DNA from: Amblyomma americanum
Lineage: Eukaryota > Arthropoda > Arachnida > Ixodida > Ixodidae
Assembly (NCBI RefSeq): GCF_052857255.1
Contig: NC_135504.1
Location: 135,086,929 to 135,150,928 of the forward strand
Direction of reading: 5' to 3'
DNA length: 64,000 nt
The translations under genes and the position numbers were made by a program. Under the pieces are notes generated by a model. The model was not told the origin of the DNA. It saw only the letters and a program-made list of their open reading frames with translations, and searched no databases. Positions within the stretch are counted from its first letter, which is position 1. Each line of letters starts with the position of its first letter. Shown here one piece after another: positions 1 to 12,985 of the stretch.

Positions 1-1004
1 TGTCTACTGCTTTATCACGAGTAGAAACGCCGCATAATGCACTGAACAAGCTCGATTTTAATAATTGATATAATTCAACTTTTATCGCATTGACAAGAAG
101 AACGGGTAAGATTACAAAAATCTGTAGCTCCAATCAACCGTGTGAAGGTCATTGGACAGCGAAAGTGTAAATCGACACCCAATTACTTATTGCGACGTCA
201 CTTCAAAATACACACACGTGGCTCTACAAAAAGTGAAGCCGGAGATATGAGCAATGTACTTGAGCTCTATGCTGTATGCCTGATATCAAAATTTATATGC
301 TTTTTGCGTTCAGTTTTCAGCCGAGCCTTTTTCGCTTATGACAACAAGAAAACACAACCGTAATTTTTACCGGCAAACATACGAGGGCGAAGGAACGTGC
401 TTCGCATTGTTTGTAGGCGTCGTTATCTTATATTGTGCGGTTTGCACTTCACACGAGCGCTTCGAATGACTTCAACCCCTTTCGAAGCAGCTGCAAACTT
501 AATACTTACCAGAACGCGTCGGACGGTGTTCCTATTGTGGACACGTGCCTTATCATTCATCATGTGTATTTGATGCTTGTTTTGAGTTTTTGAAGCGAAA
601 AGCTTCAATACGCCAGCTTTTCGAGCCGTTAGTGGGGCCGCAAGTTTGAACTTGAATGTATAGAGGTCAAACCATGAGTATAACCTATAGCAGTCAAGAT
701 CGACACCTGACGTCAGCTACAGCCTCGACACCAGCGGCTGTGACGCCAACTGTCTCGGCTTTGATCTTGGCATTATTATTATAGAAGTATGCAGCTTCGT
801 CATCAAAATTACCTGCGGTTTAACTAGGGCTGAACCTGGTTACAGAGCGAACATTGTGGTGGCACTAGACGCGGATTGGTGCCTGTAACGTTGAGTGTGC
901 GCCGCACACTGGATAGGCAGCGTGACCACCCTGCCACCCTAGCAGGTGGCAGTTAAATTGGTGGTTGATTGCGAGAGGTTGGTCACCCTATGAGCGTTGC
1001 GGCC
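1..1004. other. No recognisable gene
   Basis: Only short open frames without a familiar motif. The sequence is mixed AT-rich, and I see no repeat boundary until the 3' end of the LINE that starts near 1005. Confidence 0.5.
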
Positions 1005-2041
1005 TGGTGGTGGTGAAGTCTTTATTTTAAACACGGGCGTTTAGGACACGTAGGTCCTTGTGCCTCCTTACGGCCCCAATCAAAGTGTCATTCCCGGATA
1101 AAATCAGAAAAGCAATGGAAAAATTAAAGTGGAGTGAGAAGTAGCCTGCACCTGCAAAGCATCAACAGGCTTAAACCAATCAAAGAAAAAATGAACAGGG
1201 CCCATCCGGAAACAATTGAATTTCGTAGACATAGGCAATGGAAAAAATAAAATGGTGGCCATGGTAACTGAAACGGTGTCCAAAAGGCACAACGAGCACA
1301 GAGGAATGAAAAAGCCCTGCGTGAGCTGGTTTATTGATGATGAAAGAGATTTTCATTTAGTATGAAGGTGCCCAAAAGGGGAAAAAACACACATGCACAG
1401 ACAGAAATGAAAGGAAACAATGAGAGTGAAGGTGTAAACTGAAGGCAGGGATGAAACGGGCAGGAGGTGAATGGTCGAAATGATATGAAAAAAGACAAGC
1501 AGAAAAAGACGCGGAAGAAAAGAACAATTGTGCACGAAAAATCCTGTCCTGAAATTAAGGGAGAGAACGAAATAATACAAAATAAAATAGCCCCTGAGTT
1601 CAAACACACCCCTTCAAACACAAAACTACACACTTACACGCACTCACACATACACACATACTAAATCCGCGACATTTGGTTCGAAGAGGAGCGGACGTCG
1701 AAGATATCCGCCTCGGGAAAAAGTGCCATGGGAAAAAGAAGAAAGGAAACAAAATAAAGTAATATTAAAAATAAAATCAATGAAATAAATAAGAGATATA
1801 AAAATAAGTAAAATAAATAAAAAGGGAAGGGCGCCCCTAGGACGCGCCGGTCCTGAACACAAGGCCAAAGAACACGGGAGGACAAACCGGCTCTGAAGGC
1901 GAGGGCCAAAAATGAGGGGGCGCCTCTCGGACGTGCCCCCGAACAGAAGAAACGTTGGTTCCGATCACGAGGGCCAACGACTGACATAGGGGCCCCCCGC
2001 CCGTCGGGTGGGTGGGTCAAAGGAAATGTGTGGCCGGACCG
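1005..2041 (-). other. 3' untranslated region of the R1-like LINE
   Basis: This is non-coding sequence between the ORF2 remnant and the (ACC)n tail. It includes a purine-rich stretch around 1330-1800 that creates spurious open frames on both strands. No separate gene is visible. Confidence 0.5.
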
Positions 2042-5000
2042 TCAGGTGCTCCCTCGAACATAATTCGGAAGAGCAGCACTGACCACCGCCACCACCTGAG
2101 AAAGTAACGCACAAGAGCGTGCGATCATCTCGCTATCGCCGCCAGACAACCGAAGAAACGGCTTCCCCGAGACTGGGCAGCCCGGCCACCGCTGCGCCCG
2201 TAATGTCGAACGTCGCCAGTAGGCGCCCCGCACGGGCACTCCGCCGACGGCGCAAGCCCAAAGCTGTGTAAATACGCCGGGAACCGGCCATGCCCAGTCA
2301 CGAGGGCAACGAGGGGGCGCGGCGGCGGAAAGGAAGATGGAATGTTGAGGGTGTTGGGCACCAAGGAAATAATCCCGGTGGCCTTGTTGTTTACACGGCA
2401 CCATGCGGCCCGCCTGGCGCGCACGAAAGCGCGAAACGCCGTCCTCACAGAGGCCCCCGAGCGCAGCACACACCTCATCCACGACGACAAGCTGGCCCGC
2501 GAGGCCATGACATCCGCTATTTCATTGCCGAGCACACCTGTTGCCTCGGAACATGACAGAGACGAATTAATCTTTTGGATGCCACCGCACAGAGGTAAGA
2601 TTTAATGCCGTCAATTTCGGAATCATGCGTGGCATATGTAGCCAGCGCCGCAAAGACTTGCAATCCGTATAGAAATGGACCGCCGCCGCCAGCGGCACCA
2701 ACATTGCAAAACGAACCGCCTCTTTAAAGGCGACCAGCTCCGAGCATAAGGACTGGTCGCGCCCTCTACCCGAACGCGACCGACAGCCCGGAAGTTACCC
2801 CGCAGGCCAAACCCTACAAAAGCAGCACGTGCAGCAACGGAGGTGTATGCACCGTCTGTAGACGTGGTGCACCGACAGCGACGCCGCAGCCGCTGTCGCC
2901 TCCACGTCCAAGCGGATGTGCCCAAAAGCAACAACCTTCAAGGGGTGCCGAGGGGAATGGTCGAAGGGCTCTTCTACCTCGACAGCCCGGAAGGATCTCG
3001 TCCCAAAGTGACATCTTGACGACGGGAAAAGAAGTCAAACTCTGCGTTTAACCTGTCGAGCTCTATCGCCAAGGGTGGGGCGTGCAGAACATCTGCAACG
3101 CCCGCGTACTCGTCGCGGAATAGGCCCCCGCCAACACCAAAAGCAGTGACCTCTGAAGAGACACGAGGCGAGCGCAGAGGCCCGAGTGGGGACACTCAGT
3201 CCACCAAGCAAGCGATGCTTAGGCGAGCGTCGGTAGCGTTACCTAGCTGTGAAGCGCCCTCAGTCGAGCAGGCGCTGGTTTGCCGCTAATGCGCAAGAAA
3301 GTCTCCAGGAGGGCGGACAGCGTCTCGGCACTCTCCTTGAGAATCTCCGCATGGGGAATAAACGTAATGGTGCGGTCGAAGAGAACCCCAGCACCTTCAC
3401 GGCGGGCCGGAAAGACAGGCGGTCGTCGCCAAGGTGAACTGCGGGCATGGTGCGACCCATTCCCCTCCTGGGAAGAGAAATGATCACGCACGCCGTCTTG
3501 TCGCGGGAGACGGTAATCCTGGCACGCCTCGCCCACGCGGCGACTCGGCCGAGCGCATCATCCGGCAATCGCTGGAGCTCATTCCTATTGGCTCCAGGCA
3601 CAAGGCAGACGACGGCGACTGCATACGCCTGGAGCGATACACCCTCCAGCACGCCCACCGCCAAAAGCCCACATTGCACAACAGGGGAGACAGCGGGGAT
3701 CCCTGCGGGCTACCTAGGGTGGGACGCGCGACCGCGTCTCCCGCAAGGAGTGGAAACCGACGTCATGGCCAGAAAGAAATGAGCGGAGCAACGCGCAGAG
3801 GTTCTTCTGGCACTCCCATTCTCCGAGAGAACTCAGGACCAGGGGCACCACACGCTGTCAAATGCCCCCTGGACATCTATAGACAATAATAGTACGTGCA
3901 GGCAGCCGTCCCTTATGTGCCTCAATTTTAAAATGAGTGCGTAGAGGCCCTGAACAGCCCCTCGCCCTCTCGTCAATCCGTATTGGGCCTCGTGGTGCAG
4001 GCCGCGACGGACCAGGAATTGGCAAAGGCGATTGAATAAGAGCCGCTCCAACACCTTCCCTTTGGCACAATTGATGACAATAGGCCGGTACAACGCAGGG
4101 GCCTCGGGCTGCCGACCGGGCGTCAAGAGGAAGATGATTCTTCCCCACCGCCAGATTCAGGAAAAGTGGCCGAGGTGCAGCGCGGTGTTTAAATGTAAAC
4201 GAAGAAATTTGGCTGAGATGCCCAAAGTGCTCGCAGCACGCGTGGACTGATCCCGTCAAGGTCTGAAGTCGTTCCCAGTTTGACGCTGGAGATCGCCAAC
4301 TCGACCTCGCCAAACGTGAAGGCAGCGTCTACTGGACCCCCTAATCAGGGCGGCCCGACGCAGCGTGCAATGCCACGCAGACTGGCGTGTGAAATCAGTC
4401 GGGTCCTTTGGTATCTGCTCCTCGAGCAGGACCTCGGCCATCGCCAAAACAAAGTCTGTAAGCTCTCCATCCCGCTTCAAAACCAGAAGGAACAGCGGAT
4501 GTCCCCGCAGACGGCCGGTTGCCCTCCTGAAGCGTGGCCTCACTGGCAAGCTCGCGCGCAGCCGCGACACGGTTTCTGAACCGGGCCAGGCCTCCGTAAA
4601 AGGCGGCTCTAAAGAAAGAGAGCATCGATGCGTCGCGCGCACGCTGGTATCTCCTCCTCAGTGCACGCACGCGCTAGCGCTCGAGGGCCAAGTCTTCCGT
4701 CCACCACGACGCCCCCCGGCGGCCCGAAGGAGCAACCCTGCGAGCGGACGAGTAGCGACGGCGCTCCCGCTAAAAATGGCGTGAAACTTAGTTACGACCA
4801 TGTCTAGGGCACTCCCCGTCCTGAGGTTACCGCTAACCGCCACCGAAAACGAATGCGAGCGGCCCAGCACAGCGATGGCGCGGGCCGCTCCACGAAATAT
4901 TAATAACCTCTCGCGAGGCGCGTCCCCCGCACCGAAATGAAGTTCAGTGTGACGGTGTTGCGATAAGGTATCTGTATGAGCCACGGCCCAGCAGAACCCC

Positions 5001-5423
5001 GCGAGCGCCATGACTGGGTTAGCGAGGGTGACGTCTATCCAACTCTTATATCGCGTGGTATAAATGGCGGAGACGCAGTATCGTTGAGGACGAGAAGCTC
5101 GGCCCCGGAAGCGAAGCGCAGGAGCTCCCCTCCGCGCGCATCGCAGAGGTCGGTACCCCAGGCCTCATGCATGGTATTGAAATCGGTGGCGACCACTGCG
5201 GAGGCACAGTTGCAAGCGTTAGCGCGGCGGAGATCTCTCCAAGGACGGGAGCCATTGGAGAGTGGGGTGCGCCATAAACCCTAACTAAAACGAATGACAC
5301 CGAGCGGTGCGTGCACTCACGGCCACCACTCATGGTGAAACATGAATAGGAAAGAGGTCGACCTGCCGAAGTCGCGCCAGGATGGCGAATCGCGGGTTGT
5401 TCGACGCCGTAATCAACGCCCAC
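2042..5423 (-). pseudogene. ORF2 remnant: endonuclease, RT, RNase H
   Basis: Minus-strand fragments in shifting frames line up in the order of a LINE polyprotein. The endonuclease part (about 5250-4700) shows a DFNTMHEAWG motif. The RT part (about 4126-3260) shows YRP, LLFNRL, QYG and DVQGAFDSVW. The expected YADD box reads as YAVAV near 3600, so the catalytic aspartates are lost or shifted. The RNase H part (about 2934-2500) has a DGA-type motif and ends in GNEIADVMA. Next come LVTGHGRFPAYLHSFGL and a CPCG motif, typical of the C terminus in R1/Jockey-group elements. Stops and frame changes fall in every domain. No function is expected. Confidence 0.72.
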
Positions 5424-6520
5424 TCTTGTGGGATGGACGGTATTGCGTTATCGCGGACATAAGGATCTGAAAGAAGGGCGAAATCAAAACCGCCCTACAC
5501 AACCCTTGCAACCAGAACTCCCGTCGCGCGTCTGCAGTGGCCTAGATTTGCCTGAATAAATGAGAAATAAAATTAAAAGCCATGGCAATTTGTAGTGAAA
5601 AGAAAATCGAAAGAAAAGAGAAACAAACTGGAGTGGCGACAACACTGCAGGCACAAGGGCGAAGGTTGCAGCCTCAGGACACCCCCAAGTCTCGCGGAGG
5701 TGGTCCATAACGACTGAGATGCCAGCGACAGAGGCCAGAGAACGCGGTCAAACGAAAGAAAAAGAGCAGAAATTTTACAGACGCGTAAACGAGTTCATGT
5801 TGGAGAAAGAAAAAAGCAGAAAATTAAGAGTAAAGTTGGTAACGCTCTATTTTGATGTTTTTGACAACGAATAAGGAGTCTAGAACAGAGAAAAATTAAT
5901 TTGCGCGCCGCATAATAGGTTGGCGTCTCGATCCGCGCAAAAATCGAGACCGCACAAGCGGTTAGAAATATAATGTGATTAAAAAATCTCAGCGGTAGGT
6001 ACGAAGCCACCAAAGAACGCGTACGGCAGTAATTGCAAGAAATCTCTTGGGGAACGGGAAGGCGGAAGGGACGCCCCGCACGTAATGGTCAACTGGGAGC
6101 CGAAGCACACCAGCCAGCTGTTGCAGCGAAAAGCCGATGCGCCGGTGAAAGAAAATAGAGCGAGAAGGGAAGCCGCCCAAGAAAAATAAGAAGAAACACG
6201 ATGCCGGAGGCGAAACGAAAAAAAAGAAAAGCGAAAAGAAAAAAGATGCTACCAGCGTGGGCTCCGCGAAGGAGAGAGCGGCGCCCGGAATAACACCCTC
6301 TCAATACGGATGGTGTTGCATAAGTACCGTAGACGAAGTAAGAAAAACGAAATGCCTCCGCCAGCTAAAAAAATAAAAAATGACAAGAGGAAAAAGAACT
6401 GAGATCGCGCCGTGGCGTAGGCACCTCGAGGTGCGACGCCAACCGCGATGTAAAAAGAAAGAAGCCCGGCTCCCCACCCCCTTATCGCTAGTGCCCCAAT
6501 CCAAAGAGGGCCATAAGCAG
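5424..6520 (-). other. Spacer between ORF1 and ORF2 of the R1-like LINE
   Basis: A/G-rich sequence with AAAAAT/AGAAAA runs and no domain I recognise. It separates the gag knuckles from the endonuclease and may include an insertion or a decayed ORF2 start. Confidence 0.4.
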
Positions 6521-8070
6521 TTAAGATCTAAGGAGGGCCATAATAAGTTCTGGCCCGCAACATAGACACCCGTTCCTGCAAGATGGGGCATGAGGCGGCG
6601 CCCGCAGGATGCGAGGAACCATGGCTACCAGCCCTCCGGCACTCGGCACACGCAACCGAGGCGTCCCACGCGTGGACCGCACAAATCTCGGCGAGGTGGG
6701 GTTGAACATATTTTGTGCATACAGCGTGGTCTGGTTGCGCAGATTGACGGCACACTCGACAAGAGGGGCCTTAAGAAGCACAAAATGTGCACATACGCAC
6801 ATGAATGTCCTCAGCCACCAAGGCTGAGAACCAGCCGCTTTTGACTCTGTCCCTGTCTAAGAAGCGTCTGAAGGCATCGGGCGCCAAGCACAGCATGTGT
6901 GTCTTCGCTCCATCGCAGTGCGTGAATGTATAAGAACGGATAGTTCTGCGTTCACCCATGTCTAGACCTGGATTCTTGGCGTTGATGTGGCATATGACCT
7001 CGTCGTTGGCATCGTCGAGATCAGGTCAGTAAATGCGAATGTGGGGTTTACGGCGCACATGACTGGAACATTCATGACTGTTCATGTGGTTTCGTTGGAC
7101 CGCACGGCCGGGCGCAAGTTGTCTGCCGTCATGCGATCTTTGGCAAGAACTGTTACGCCCGCGGGCGTAGGACGCAGAACAACAGGGCCTATGTCCGCGT
7201 CTTCGGGGACGATGTTATTTTTGAGAGTCGCATTAAGTTCTCGCCGCGAAACGTTTGGCGTGGGCGCTGATGGTAAATATGCAACGTGGTAAGGCTGGAC
7301 TTGCCGATGCGGCGAGGCGTCTATTGCAGATGAATGTGCACGAGCAGCTGGCGTCGAGCCTCACAGGACCTCAGCAAACGTGAGGGTCCGCGGAGCCTCC
7401 AGCAAAGTGGGCCGCGGAACGCGAGTGGCAGCCACGTTAAGGCGCGCCTCGGCATTGAAGGCCCGGGCTCTGGCCTCCCATGACTCCCTATGCTGCGCAG
7501 AGCGCATGGCCCGCAGGACTTCAGCGCGTCTGCTCGCATCCGAGGTCAGTGCCTGGTAGAGTGCGCAGCGATTGACCACTTCACCTAAGAGGTTGATGAT
7601 GGCCACGCGGTGTTGAACGGCGATCTTGTTATATCCGCTGTTCACATAGGCGACCAGCTTGTCCTGCAGCGGGATCACCTCGGTAAAATCCGGCTTGGCG
7701 CAAAATCATAAGTTGAGAAGCGGCTTAGGAGGAGCCGCCGGCGCAGAAGTGGGCTCGATCACGGGAGGACCGGCAGGGGGCGTCCCGGAGGAGGACCCCG
7801 GGGTGGTAAGGACGTCACTCGATGAAGGCTGCCGCTTAGGGCTCTCCTGCGCCCTGGGACCCGTGGCGCCCTGAGGAGCAGCAGGAGGCAGCGCGGTCTG
7901 GTCGGCCCCGGAACTTGAGCAAGGAGGTCATCTCCGTCCTCAGAGAAAGGTGAACTCGCAGGATTGGACCGTGCTCCCAAAGTGCCCGAGTCCGAGGTCA
8001 CGTCCGGTGAAAGACGGTGTAACTCCAGAGTGGGCATGTTCACCCCAGTTGGCGACGCAGAAGGCGGCAT
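6521..8070 (-). pseudogene. ORF1 (gag-like) remnant of the R1-like LINE
   Basis: Minus-strand pieces resemble the nucleic-acid-binding ORF1 protein of R1-group LINEs. The segment 7678-7361 reads into PRTLTFAEVL, a common linker in these proteins. At about 6890-6770 the frame contains an LDRDRVKSGW region leading into a Cys-x2-Cys knuckle start (MCTFCAS). At about 6755-6560 a second Cys/His cluster ends in CPILQER. The N-terminal part (8070-7700) is Pro/Ser/Arg-rich and low complexity. The pieces are in different frames, so the protein is broken. Identification rests on knuckle spacing and position upstream of the endonuclease. Confidence 0.6.
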
Positions 8071-8300
8071 ACGTGATACTCATTGCTGCGGCCGCGGTCG
8101 AGACAATGCCCGACCACCAGCACGGCAGGACGAGGCCGGCTGGCCCTAGGCCTCTCTACGGCAATGCCTCAGCACGAGGCCTAGAGTTCCAGAAGCGCGT
8201 AAAAGCTGCGGCTAAATCGCGGTCCGCAAAATGCGGTATAATCCACAAAAAGCGGTTAAAAACCGCTAGCAGTCGCCTGAGACCTTGATAGAGGGGTCTA

Positions 8301-9499
8301 CAGGCCGTCAGGACCGCGGGGACAAAGGCCGGTCCCCTGGCCCGGCAACAGCAGTGGCCCGCATCGTGAAGTTACAGAGGGCAGTAGTAAATCTTTTGCT
8401 TTAAAACCACGTGTCCATTCATGTGCGCTAAAGACATGAGTGCCTTCCAACGAGGAATTCCTGAAATTGCCGCTATTAACCGAGTCATATGGCCGTGAAA
8501 TCTCTTAAGGTTGTGACAAAGACGCGGCTGCTGTCTAACACAGGCCCGTGGCCTGTTCGCTTGCTGTCAGGAAATCGGACTGGTTACCTGTGGTAGCGAC
8601 ATGAACCGAAGTACAAACCGCCGTTCCTTTGGTATCGGCGGACTTTCCACCTCTGGCGCTCGAAGCGATCGCCCCACTTCTGGCGTTCACGGTATTTTTC
8701 CGGCGGCGTCTCGTAACGAGAAACTTGTCGATGCCTGAGAGGCGCTGCTTTTTGTTGCGGTTTTATATTGCTCACTTGAATTGTCGCGCCGGTATTTCGC
8801 ACTGCGTGAGAAGAGGTCACTGCACCGTGTCGAAAGCAACATGAGAACAGACCGACTGGTCTGCCTCTCCTTGCCTACAGGTAAATAATCAACCCTGCCT
8901 ATATATGCTTTAAGCGCTGCCAGGGTCAAACAGTCTTCCAACGTGGTACTTGACGTCCGCGGGTTCTGAGAATGTAACGATTTTAGCTGCCATTCTTTTC
9001 AAAACCAGGTGATCATCATCGCAAAACCGCGGCGAAGCTCACGCCGAAACTGTGACGAAGTTTCCTTTCCAAATTTAATGGAGCAGAAACAAGCTTTCCA
9101 TCCCCGCACCCCGAGGGGGATAAAGCCCAAATCCGGCGCTTCGTCTCTCGACGGCTCAGACCTATAGGCGGTGGCTGCAGTGATCTATGCTGACTGTTGT
9201 GATTGACATATACTACATTATAACAACAAAAACGTCGTCGTCGTTGTCACTTTTCATTCATTCATCTTCTCCCAAGACTGGGTGGCAATAGCGCTTTACA
9301 AAGTAAAACAATATAAGTCAATAGCACTGCAACCGTGGTCGCGCAGTGTAGCCGGATGAATTTTGTAGGAAGGCTCTCTTACGTTGACAATGGTCCTTTA
9401 ATGTAGCCGCACACAAAGGTGGGAAGGCGGCCGAACTATCTCTTTGGCCGAAGAGGAGCTGGTGAGTGCTGTGGCGAGTTAAGCAGTGAAAGGCGCAAT
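8301..9499. other. No recognisable gene
   Basis: Short frames only (for example minus 8941-8687), none with a familiar motif. The left part may hold 5' UTR of the R1-like LINE. ATTC and GTC microrepeats near 9230-9265 are too short to call. Confidence 0.4.
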
Positions 9500-10410
9500 G
9501 CACGCTGCGCGAACTGCACAGCCATAAGTGAGAAAAAATTCAAATAAGGAAGGGTGGCAGGCGGGAGGCATGATGTCATCAATGATATTCAGGGCCGGTT
9601 TACAGGGTGTGTCCCGAGGCTTAGATTGCAAACATTTGGGGATGAGAGTTACTGAAGAATACGTTAGTAATCTGCGATTCGCTGATGACATTGACAACCT
9701 GTGGCACTCATGAGATGAAGTACAAAGCATGCTAAATTAATTAGACAAGCACAGAAAAATGGTGGCTATAAAAATTTATATGCAGAAAAGAAATTTTCAA
9801 CAGTATCAGAAGAGAACAGAAATGGTAAGGGAATACGTATTCTTGCGGGCTGGTAGTGACCGCAGATGTGGATCACTAGAGTGAAATAAAAAGAAGAATA
9901 AGAATGGGCTGGAGCGCAAATGGCAGATTCTCTCAGATCATGACTGGCAGCTTTTGAATACTCCTGAAGCGAAAAATATTTGAGAGCTGTACCTTACCGG
10001 TACTCACCGAGGGGCAGGAGCGTGGATGCTGACGAAAAGGGTGCAAGTTAAGCTCAGGACCACGCAGCGAGCTACGGAGAGGAAAATGATAGGCGTAACC
10101 TTGCGAGACAGAGAGGGGAAAGGGGTTCAGGGAATGAACGCGGGTTAATGTGATCTTGGTAGAAATCAAGATGAATAAATGGGCTTGGGCACGAAATGCA
10201 ACGCGGGGGCAAAATAACGAATGGTCATTAACAGTAACAGACCGGATTCCAGGAGAAGCTAAGCGCAGCAGAGGACAGCAGAAAGTTAGGTGGGCAGATA
10301 AGATTTAGAAGTTTGCGGGGATACAGTTGTCTCAGGTGGCACAGGACAGGGTTAATTGATGAGATATGAGCGAAGCCATTGTCCTGCAGTGGGCGTAGTC
10401 TGACTGATGA
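9500..10410 (+). mobile_element. RTE-type LINE, 3' fragment
   Basis: This is a 5'-truncated plus-strand copy of the same family as the element at 60776-62196. At 9640-9710 it keeps LRFADDIDNLWHS, matching the FADD active-site region of the other copy. Downstream, broken frames contain a TKRVQ.KLRTTQRA.ERKMIGVTLRDR segment. Near 10250-10375 there are remnants of the SRGRQKVRWAD and WRDMGEA region. It ends at a short TGATGATAATG tail, the usual 3' end of this family. Several stops make it inactive. The upstream limit is approximate, because similarity fades before 9535. Confidence 0.75.
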
Positions 10411-12330
10411 TAATGGCCTGTGGCGTGAATTTCAGCGATATTCAGGGCTTCCAGATTGAGCTATTAATACCCAAATTAGGCTACCTTCGTCCAAGTGGGG
10501 CATCAATTTTCTCTTGGCTGTGGGGTAATTTTTACGCTGCTTTATATTTTTGGTCTGCAGCCTTTCTCGGCTTTGTGTCAACGATCGATACATCTCTGAA
10601 GAGGCTATTTTCGCTGTTGAAGCGCTGTTAGCTGATAGTAAACATTAGGTGCGTGGGCTTCGGAACAGACGGCCCAAGTGTCCTGCGGGCGCAGCCCAAC
10701 AGCCTTTAGAAAAAACTTACGGCAGAAAATGCTTACTCCAGAAGTGTGTGTGTCATTCCCTTGAGTTAGCCTGTAATATGGCGATGATGTGCTACCCACC
10801 CACAATGACTACCTTGGATATAATTTACCGGAATTCTGGTACGCGAAACTTTCAAATGGATTACACGTTCCCCAAAACGGCAGCAAGAGTACAGGGAGAC
10901 GTACGCCACTATCACCTCGGCCGGTGTCATCAATAATTATTCAGGACATAGCCCGAGGTGATGGTGGCAGTGCTGGGCAACTTGTTATGGCTCGGAATTG
11001 CACCTGGCTTGCCATGAATTGTGAATCATTGGGCTGCACTGGAAGCCCACTTTCAGGCAAAGAGAAATACAAAGTGCTGCTAGCAGCAAGAGTGCATATT
11101 AAGCAAATGTACACTGGTGAGCAGAATTAACTTTTCGTTGAATTCTTAAGCCCACTTATCGGTGAGTTTTAGCGAACGAACAAGCCTATTCGGCGCGAGT
11201 CGCCAGCGCCTGTTGGGCTAACTGAGAAATTTATTTCTACTGCGAACACGTTATTGGCATGGGTTGTAATGCCTGCTGCTAAGCAGAACCACAACGCAGA
11301 ATGGTATCAGCACATATTACGTTTCAGGGCTTGCGGTATGGGAGTTCTATTTCTCGACAGCCTCGAAACGTCTCCTCTCGGAATGTCTGACAAATGTTTT
11401 CGGTTGTATAGACGGTGCAGCTTTATTTTTTGCGTGCAATAAAAGTGCGCTGAATGGTCTGCCTTTGAAACTGAAGAAACTGAGCTCCCTGCGCTTTCTC
11501 GAACCAAAAAAAAAAGACAAAGTACTCCTCCGATTTTCTCCATCGCTCCTTCGTTGCTTTTATAGCGACAAATTCAGTTTTAGCAACCGAATTTGAGTAT
11601 TACCTGCTCCAAACGAAATTCGACAATCTGACAGAGGATACTCATTTCAAAATGATTCTGGGTAAGCGAGAGAAAAGCAAAATGTGTTGCTGGTAAGCCG
11701 GCCTCCCCTTTGGTCTAAACTGGCACTCTCTTTGTTGTCACTTCCATTATCAAAGGCTGCCGTTGAAGGAGTGTTCAGTCAGGTCTGGCTCTCTATAACC
11801 GACCTGCGAAATAGAATGTCGAACTAGACTTTTTCAAGTACTCTTTCACGTGAATCAGCTCTACCTACTTTCTACTGTTTATTGTATTATGCTAGACTTT
11901 GTGGTAGTCACAATCTGTACAAGATTTTGTTTCGCTTAATTCGTTGTGTTCAGCGAAATTGACGCGAGATGTAACAATACTGCAATACTGTATGGCTGAA
12001 TGTATACCATTTTGGGCTATATGTGGTCTACGTAAAATTTTCGCTTTTGGCTATATTTGTTCTACTTGTAGTTGGAGCTATTCGGCAACCCTGTCTGCGT
12101 CGTCTGATTCGTTTTGTCTCGATATCGGTGGCACGAAACTTCGATATTGAGATCTGCGGATTCTTGCCGTAGGGCGGGTTTTCGGCCAGCATTATAACGG
12201 CGTTCATAACTCATACCTTCCGCCGCACGGTTGCGGGCTCTGGCCTCCATCTGACGTGCAGTGGTCCGAGCACGGCGCTTAACCTTGGCGCCGCATTCGT
12301 GGCCACCCAAGGCTGACCGACAGTCGCAGA
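10411..12330. other. No recognisable gene
   Basis: AT-rich sequence with short frames only. A basic minus-strand frame (12310-12062, rich in Arg and Ala) vaguely resembles low-complexity tick repeat ORFs, but I cannot assign it. Confidence 0.4.
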
Positions 12331-12985
12331 CGGCTCATTCCACGCCAAACATCTCACATGTTGCGCTCGACCATCTCTAATTTTTTCAAAAATATTCACG
12401 TGAACTTGTAATGTTCGTAATCAAAGTAAAATATTTTTGCCAAAAAACAAATTTATTCGAGATGAGAGGGCAGTTTGAATATTTAGAAAAGGAGAGAAAC
12501 CATGGCAGTGCTCAATTATTTATAAAAATTCAAATTTTTAGAAACACTTATCAATTTTATTCGTTGACATTTGCAGAGACTCTGGCTTTCGATATAATTC
12601 GGAGCATGCTGTTTTATACGGCATAAATATTTTAAAATTCGAAAAAGATAAGAAAATATACAATTTTTGTCGTTTTATTTTCAATATGAACTTGCGCTTA
12701 GATATTAAGAAATAATTGTTTCGTTTTTCTTGATGTCTAGTATCTATGAGAAATGTTACAGGTGACGAAACGGCGTATATCGCGGTGAAAAAAATACGAA
12801 AGCTACGAAAAGTGCGTTTTGAGCCAAAAACACTCGTTAATTTCACCCCGAGCTGCTCCAAGTAAAAATAATAACAATACCGGGGGACGTAGAACCGTTC
12901 ATTGCCTTTCAGTTCTGAAAAAGGTTTAGAGGTAATTTTTGTTGGAAGAGAAAAAAAAACAATTTTTGAACTCAGCTTTCGGTTT
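12331..12985 (+). repeat. Left arm of the foldback
   Basis: AT-rich arm. The outer end begins around TCATTCCACGCCAAACAT and the inner end lies just past TAGAGGTAATTTTTGTTGG. A long minus-strand frame across it (13080-12538) is a by-product of AT-rich repeat sequence, not a gene. Confidence 0.65.

Larger units (their letters stand above)
1005..8300 (-). mobile_element. Decayed R1-like non-LTR retrotransposon
   Basis: This is a near full-length but dead LINE read right to left. It has a gag-like ORF1 with CCHC knuckles (about 8070-6521), an A/G-rich spacer, and an ORF2 with apurinic endonuclease, reverse transcriptase, RNase H and a C-terminal Cys/His segment (about 5423-2042). On the minus strand the 3' end shows AATAAA (complement of 1021-1026) followed by short ACC repeats (about 1018-1005). 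Frames change many times and the RT active site is damaged, so it is a fossil. The domain order, the gag knuckles and an RNase H domain point to the I/R1 group; R1-like is my best guess. The 5' limit near 8300 is approximate. Confidence 0.7.
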
